DNA from: Streptacidiphilus anmyonensis
GTDB taxonomy: Bacteria > Actinomycetota > Actinomycetes > Streptomycetales > Streptomycetaceae
Length of the DNA: 42,836 bases
NCBI RefSeq assembly: GCF_000787855.1
Contig: NZ_BBPQ01000005.1
Location: forward strand, 193,991 to 236,826
Reading direction: 5' to 3'
Position 1 is the stretch's first letter. Each line of letters opens with the position of its first letter. The translations under genes were made by a program, and so were the position numbers. Under the pieces are notes generated by a model, which worked only from the letters and a program-made list of their open reading frames with translations, did not search any database and was not told the origin of the DNA. Below, piece by piece: positions 39,127 to 42,836 of the stretch.

Positions 39127-40377
39127 ATGCGTGAGGTGGCGGTCGTCGGGGCCGGACAGTCCGGGCTGCATCTGGCGCTGGAGCTGCAGGCGGCCGGGCA
39201 CGAGGTGACGGTCGTCGCCGAGCGCACACCGGAGCAGATCCGCGCCGGACGGGTGCTGTCCACTCAGGCGATGTTCGGTCCGGCGCGGGCGCTGGAGCGC
39301 GCGGCGGGCCTGGCCCTGTGGGACGGGGCGGCCCCGGACACGGGCGCGTTGCACGTCGTGGTCGGCGTGGACGGGCAGGCGGCGCTGAGGTTCGACGCCG
39401 CCCCCGAGGAGCCCGCCCACTCGGTGGACCAGCGGGTCAAGACCGCCGCCTGGCTGGAGCTGTTCGAGGAGCGCGGCGGCCGGGTGGAGTACCGCAGGGC
39501 GGCGGCCGAGGATCTGGCCCGGCTGGCCGAGCGCAACGAGCTGACCGTCGTCGCGGCCGGACGCGGCCCGCTCGGCGGCGTCTTCGCCCGCGACGCGGAA
39601 CGCAGCCGCTTCGACGCCCCGCAGCGGACGCTGGCCGCCGTCTACCTGCACGGCGTGGGACCGGCGGCGGACCTCGGTCCGGAGGCGGGCGACCTCGCCC
39701 GGATCCACATCGTCGCTGGCGCGGGCGAGCTCGTGCTCCAGCCCGGCGTGACGCTGAGCGGCCCCTGCATGATCCTGCTGTGGGAGGCCGTGCCCGGCGG
39801 ACCGCTGGACATCTTCGGCGACGATCCGGACCCCGAGGAACTGCTGGCCCGCACCAGGGAACTGATCCGCCGCCATGTCCCGTGGGAGTACGACGCCCTG
39901 GCGTCGGCCGAGCCGACGGACGCCGGGGCCTCACTCGTCGGCGCGGTCACGCCGACCGTACGCCATCCCGTCGCGCGGCCCGGCGGAGCAGCCGGACCCG
40001 CCGTCCTCGGCATGGCCGACACGCTGGTGCTCAACGACCCGATCACCGCCCAGGGCGCCAACAACGCCGCGCGCTGCGCGGCCCGTTACGCCGCAGCCGT
40101 CACCGAGCGCGGCGAACTGCCTTTCGACGAACCGTGGATGCGGGGACTGTTCGCCGCGTACTGGGAGGAGGCCCGCCACACGGTGGACTTCACCGCGACC
40201 ATGCTCGGCCCCCTCCCCGACCACATCGGCCTCGCCTTCGCCCAGGCCGCCGCACACCCGGCGGTCGCCGCCCGGCTGGCCCAGACCTACGCCGACCCCA
40301 CGGACTTCCCCCACTGGCTCGCCACCCCGGAGGCGACCACGCGCTACCTCGCCTCCCTCCCAGCACTCCCATCCTGA
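39127..40377 (+). CDS. Styrene/indole monooxygenase (StyA)-like flavoprotein
   Basis: 416 residues, the size of StyA. The FAD-binding start REVAVVGAGQSGLHLALELQAAGHEVTVVAERTPEQIRAGRVLSTQAMF, the LDIFGDDPDPEELLARTRELIRRHVPWEY region and the late FAD segment VLGMADTLVLNDPITAQGANNAARCAARYAAAV are typical of the StyA/hydroxybenzoate-hydroxylase-like group. StyA uses FADH2 from a separate reductase (StyB) to epoxidise styrene or indole; no reductase gene is next to it here. Where StyA has RLLNT after strand 2, this protein has RVLST. The substrate is therefore uncertain. GAAGGGG precedes the ATG; a terminator follows. Confidence 0.88.
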   Translation: MREVAVVGAGQSGLHLALELQAAGHEVTVVAERTPEQIRAGRVLSTQAMFGPARALERAAGLALWDGAAPDTGALHVVVGVDGQAALRFDAAPEEPAHSVDQRVKTAAWLELFEERGGRVEYRRAAAEDLARLAERNELTVVAAGRGPLGGVFARDAERSRFDAPQRTLAAVYLHGVGPAADLGPEAGDLARIHIVAGAGELVLQPGVTLSGPCMILLWEAVPGGPLDIFGDDPDPEELLARTRELIRRHVPWEYDALASAEPTDAGASLVGAVTPTVRHPVARPGGAAGPAVLGMADTLVLNDPITAQGANNAARCAARYAAAVTERGELPFDEPWMRGLFAAYWEEARHTVDFTATMLGPLPDHIGLAFAQAAAHPAVAARLAQTYADPTDFPHWLATPEATTRYLASLPALPS

Positions 40378-40386
40378 CCGCCCGCC

Positions 40387-40412
40387 CCCCGCGCGGCGGT
40401 CGACGCGCGGGG
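40387..40412 (+). terminator. Terminator of the flavoprotein gene
   Basis: CCCCGCGCG / CGCGCGGGG, 9 perfect base pairs with an 8-base loop, 9 bases past the stop. Confidence 0.8.
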
Positions 40413-40798
40413 ATGGTCGACGCACACGGGCGGACACGGCGGGCGCGGGACGCCTCGCCCACGGATCGAAGACACCGCGTTCCCGTCCGCCCCAGCCCGG
40501 GAGTCCCACGCCGTGCTCTGCCCGCCAGGCGGCTTCCGAAGGCCGACGGGCTCTGCGGAGTCCGACGGGTACCGACGGGCGGGCCACGTCAAAGACCTGG
40601 GGCCGGCTCAGGTCACCAGCCCGCCGCGCCCGAGCGCGGGGTCGCGGTGGCGCGGAGCCGGTCCGGCGCGCCGGTCCGCTCTGTGTCCCCGCTGTCCCCG
40701 CTGTGCCCGGCCCGGAGCCGGCTCCTGGAAGTCTCCGTCACCGGCCGCAGCCCCCCGTCTGCCTCTTCCGATCCTCACCCACCCGCGGGCAGCAGGGC
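40413..40798. other. Non-coding stretch without recognised features
   Basis: About 390 bases between the flavoprotein terminator and the end of the convergent ABC ATPase gene. Open frames exist on both strands but are Arg/Pro/Ala-rich, lack ribosome-binding sites and look like GC artefacts. I see no transporter permease remnant and no promoter; a CCCCGCTGTGCCC-like Pyr-rich patch is the only texture. Confidence 0.5.
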
Positions 40799-41464
40799 TC
40801 ACTCGGCCAGTTGTCCGTCGTGCAACTCCACCACGCGGTCCGCCAGTTCCATGAGGTTCGGGTCGTGCGTGGCCACCAGGGCGGTGACGCCCTCGCTGCG
40901 GACGACCGCGCGCAGCAGTTCCATCACCGAGCGGCCCGTCTCGGAGTCCAGTTGGCCGGTCGGCTCGTCCGCGATGATCAGGTCGGGCTCGTTGGCCAGC
41001 GCGCGGGCGATGGCGACGCGTTGCTGCTGGCCGCCGGAGAGCTCGCCCGGGCGCTGCGCGGCGTGGTCGGCGAGGCCGACCAGGGCGAGCAGCATGCGGG
41101 CGCGTTCCTCCCGCTGCTTCGCGGGGACGCGGCGCAGCCGCATCGGCACGCCGACGTTCTCCGCCGCCGAGAGCACCGGGATCAGGCCGAAGGACTGGAA
41201 GACGAACCCGATCCGGTCCCGGCGCAGGGCCAGCCGGGCCTCCTCGTCGAGTTCGGCGAGGTCGGCGCCGTCCAGCTCGACCCGGCCCGAGGTCGGCGTG
41301 TCCAGGCCGCCGACCAGGTTCAGCAGGGTCGTCTTGCCGGAGCCCGACCGGCCTTTGAGGGCGGTGAGTTCACCCTCCCGCGCCTCGAAGGAGACGCCGC
41401 GCAGCGCGTGCACCACGCGCGATCCGCTGCCGAAACTGCGGTGCAGATCCTTGACCACGACCAT
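40799..41464 (-). CDS. ABC transporter ATPase, MacB/LolD type, without a permease in view
   Basis: 221 residues from ATG 41464 (a GTG at 41506 would give 235). Walker A GRSGSGKTT, Q-loop VFQSFGLIPVLSAAENV, signature LSGGQQQRVAIARAL, Walker B LIIADEPTGQLDSETG and switch His in VATHD are all intact. The ADEPTGQLD and QSFGLIPVLSA motifs mark the LolD/MacB/FtsE-like group, which works with FtsX-type permeases. None is coded on either side here: downstream is an empty stretch, upstream a secreted protein. It may serve a permease elsewhere or be a leftover of a split operon. Confidence 0.9.
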   Translation of the reverse strand: MVVVKDLHRSFGSGSRVVHALRGVSFEAREGELTALKGRSGSGKTTLLNLVGGLDTPTSGRVELDGADLAELDEEARLALRRDRIGFVFQSFGLIPVLSAAENVGVPMRLRRVPAKQREERARMLLALVGLADHAAQRPGELSGGQQQRVAIARALANEPDLIIADEPTGQLDSETGRSVMELLRAVVRSEGVTALVATHDPNLMELADRVVELHDGQLAE

Positions 41465-41584
41465 CGCCCGCGCTGCCGCCACCGGCCACCCCCCGACATG
41501 TGCCACCCCTGTTGGTGGTCATATTTGCGCATCGGTCGGCGTCCCCGCGCAAGTCCCCTCCTCCGTGCACGGAGACACGGAGGG

Positions 41585-41625
41585 ACGGCGGGGCGGACCC
41601 TCCCCCGGAGGGCCCGCCCCGCCGT
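41585..41625 (-). terminator. Long hairpin terminator after the secreted-protein gene
   Basis: ACGGCGGGGCGG / CCGCCCCGCCGT, 12 perfect base pairs, with a further CCCTC/GAGGG pairing inside the loop. It starts 18 bases beyond the stop at 41644 on the minus strand. Confidence 0.85.
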
Positions 41626-41643
41626 CGTCCGCCGCGGCTCGGG

Positions 41644-42339
41644 TCAGTGCTCGTCGAAGACCCGGTGCACCGTCACCTCGGGCTCCATCTGGGCCAGGGC
41701 GGAGACGCCCGGGCCCTTCGGTGCGGTGGCCGCGGCAGCCTTGAGAATCGCCGTCACCTGCGCGGCGAGGGCGTCCACCTGGCTCTTGAGCTGGTCGACG
41801 GGCGCGGTCGAGCGGCCCAGCGCGTCCAGCTTGCGGTGGATGTCCGCCAGCTGCCGCTCCGCGGTGGCGCTCAGCGTGAACGGGCGGGGCGTGGAGACGA
41901 CGAACTGGTAGGCCCCCGCCAGGGTCTGGCAGCCGGCGCAGTGGACGTTCTCGGCCTTGCTCAGGTTGAGCGCGTTGAGGTGGATGTCGGTCCCCGCCAT
42001 GGTCACGATCTGGAAGGAGAGCGCGACCGAGCGGCAGGGGGCGTTCGGCGAGCAGTACGCGGAGATCGCCTGCGCCTGGTTGCGGGCACTCGCGGCGTAG
42101 AGCGTCCCGTACTGGTGGACCGTGAAGGAGTCCTGGAAGCGGGTGGTGTGGGCGCGGTCGGCCAGGGTGTGTGCGCCGTCGCTCGCGACGCCCACGCCGG
42201 GCGGTCCGCCGATGGCCTGTGCTGCCCCGGCGGTCGCGCCGATGACGCCGAGCCCTGCGCCGGCGATCAGGCCGACGCGCAGGGCACGGCGCGCGGCGCC
42301 GACGCGCGTGCGGGGCTTGCGGTGCGGGTTGAGCTCCAT
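41644..42339 (-). CDS. Secreted protein of unknown function
   Basis: 231 residues. ARRALRVGLIAGAGLGVIGATAGAAQA is a signal peptide (cleavage near residue 42). The mature protein begins with a globular part holding four cysteines (C96 and C102 in CSPNAPC; C134 and C137 in CAGC), probably two disulfides, with SVALSFQIVTMAGTDIHLNALNLSKAENVHC and AGAYQFVVSTP strands. It then has a helical stretch RQLADIHRKLDALGRSTAPVDQLKSQVDALAAQVTAILKAA of coiled-coil type. I do not recognise the family. GAGGAG precedes the ATG at a spacing of about 12. It follows the Ser/Thr/Pro-rich gene by 39 bases and is likely in one operon with it. Confidence 0.82.
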   Translation of the reverse strand: MELNPHRKPRTRVGAARRALRVGLIAGAGLGVIGATAGAAQAIGGPPGVGVASDGAHTLADRAHTTRFQDSFTVHQYGTLYAASARNQAQAISAYCSPNAPCRSVALSFQIVTMAGTDIHLNALNLSKAENVHCAGCQTLAGAYQFVVSTPRPFTLSATAERQLADIHRKLDALGRSTAPVDQLKSQVDALAAQVTAILKAAAATAPKGPGVSALAQMEPEVTVHRVFDEH

Positions 42340-42378
42340 GGTCTGTGCTGCTCCTCGCTGTGAACGGGCTGCTGGGGA

Positions 42379-42836
42379 TTACCTGAGCGCCGCGGTGCCG
42401 GCACTCGTCGCGGCCGTCGTGGGCGGGGGAGGCGCCGTGGCGGACGTGGTGGGGGACGCCGTCGGCGTCGCGGAGGGGCTTGCCGTCGGACCGGTGGTCG
42501 GGCGACTCGTGGTCACGCCGGCGGTCGGTGTCGCGCTGGGGGACGTCCGGGTCGTCGCCTGCGGGGTGGGCGTGGCCGACGGGCTGACGGAGGGCTGCGG
42601 CGAGGCCGTCGCCGAGCTGCTCGGCGGCACGACGCCGCCGGGGTGGCTGTGGCTCGCGCCGGGGCTGGGCGTCGCACCGCCGCCCGAGCTGCCGCCGTGC
42701 CCGTGGTGGGTGACGGGTGGGCTCGGTTGGACGGTGGGGACGCCGGGTTGGAGCACGGGGACGATCGGCGGCTGGGCCGGCAGCGGTTTGGGGGTGAGGC
42801 CGACGAACCACGCGCAGCACAGTGCGCCCGCGGCGA
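42379..42836 (-). CDS. Ser/Thr/Pro-rich probable cell-surface protein, cut by the window end
   Basis: The frame is open to the right edge; the first visible residues AAGALCCAWFVGLTPKPLPAQPPIVPVLQPG look like the end of a membrane anchor or signal followed by a Pro-rich stem. The remaining 125 or so residues are almost only Ser, Thr, Pro, Ala and Gly with short repeats of the SPSATPT/ASPTTSAT type, typical of cell-wall-spanning or glycosylated stalks of secreted actinobacterial proteins. There is no folded domain in the visible part. It ends 39 bases before the secreted-protein gene and probably shares its promoter, which lies outside the window. Confidence 0.7.
   Translation of the reverse strand, partial: AAGALCCAWFVGLTPKPLPAQPPIVPVLQPGVPTVQPSPPVTHHGHGGSSGGGATPSPGASHSHPGGVVPPSSSATASPQPSVSPSATPTPQATTRTSPSATPTAGVTTSRPTTGPTASPSATPTASPTTSATAPPPPTTAATSAGTAALR

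Noticed and set aside
40513-40854. Possible small protein in the gap after the flavoprotein
   Set aside because: No ribosome-binding site, low-complexity translation, and its end runs into the ATPase gene on the other strand.

Overview
The window is about 73-75% GC by eye, has strong third-position GC bias, I-shaped terminators without long U-tracts, frequent GTG starts and ATGA/GTGA gene overlaps. Together with a desferrioxamine siderophore locus under DmdR/IdeR-type iron boxes, this points to the chromosome of a Streptomycetaceae-type actinomycete (Streptomyces, Kitasatospora or Streptacidiphilus; I cannot tell which). I see no tRNA, rRNA, CRISPR array, insertion sequence, integrase or phage gene.

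Layout. 1-2.7 kb: the end of a beta-lactamase-fold protein that has lost its catalytic residues, and a variant leucine-rich-repeat protein. 3-6.4 kb: an ArsR repressor coupled to an AHSA1/SRPBCC protein, with two matching palindromic operators; a MarR regulator divergent from an NTF2-like/SDR pair; a GNAT acetyltransferase. 6.4-10.7 kb: a tight minus-strand operon of nucleotidyltransferase, glycerol-1-phosphate-dehydrogenase-like enzyme, CDP-alcohol phosphatidyltransferase and family 2 glycosyltransferase, divergent from isopentenyl-diphosphate isomerase. 10.9-16.4 kb: a calcium/proton antiporter, a MarR-MFS-isochorismatase operon, an SDR and an L,D-transpeptidase. 16.6-18.5 kb: a methyltransferase plus a trans-acting enoyl reductase-like protein. 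18.6-20.8 kb: an XRE regulator, ImmA/IrrE metalloprotease and polytopic membrane protein module, divergent from a secreted internally duplicated protein.

21.7-32.1 kb is a full siderophore system: ATPase, two FecCD permeases, lipoprotein receptor, siderophore-interacting reductase, then desA, desB and a fused desC-desD gene. Two 19-bp iron boxes control it. The logic is: lysine is decarboxylated to cadaverine (DesA), N-hydroxylated (DesB), acylated (DesC part) and oligomerised (DesD part); the ferric complex returns through the lipoprotein, permeases and ATPase, and iron is released by the flavin reductase.

32.1-42.8 kb holds a small membrane protein preceded by a perfect palindrome, a secreted sedolisin protease, an SGNH lipoprotein hydrolase, an AtuA/DUF4387 pair, a zinc-ribbon protein, a PadR regulator coupled to a membrane protein with a 25-bp operator dyad, a styrene/indole-monooxygenase-like flavoprotein, an ABC ATPase with no permease in view, a secreted protein, and a Ser/Thr/Pro-rich protein cut by the window end.

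The best candidates for poorly described biology are the CDP-alcohol cluster beside idi and the XRE-ImmA-membrane protein module. The clearest unusual architecture is the DesC-DesD fusion.
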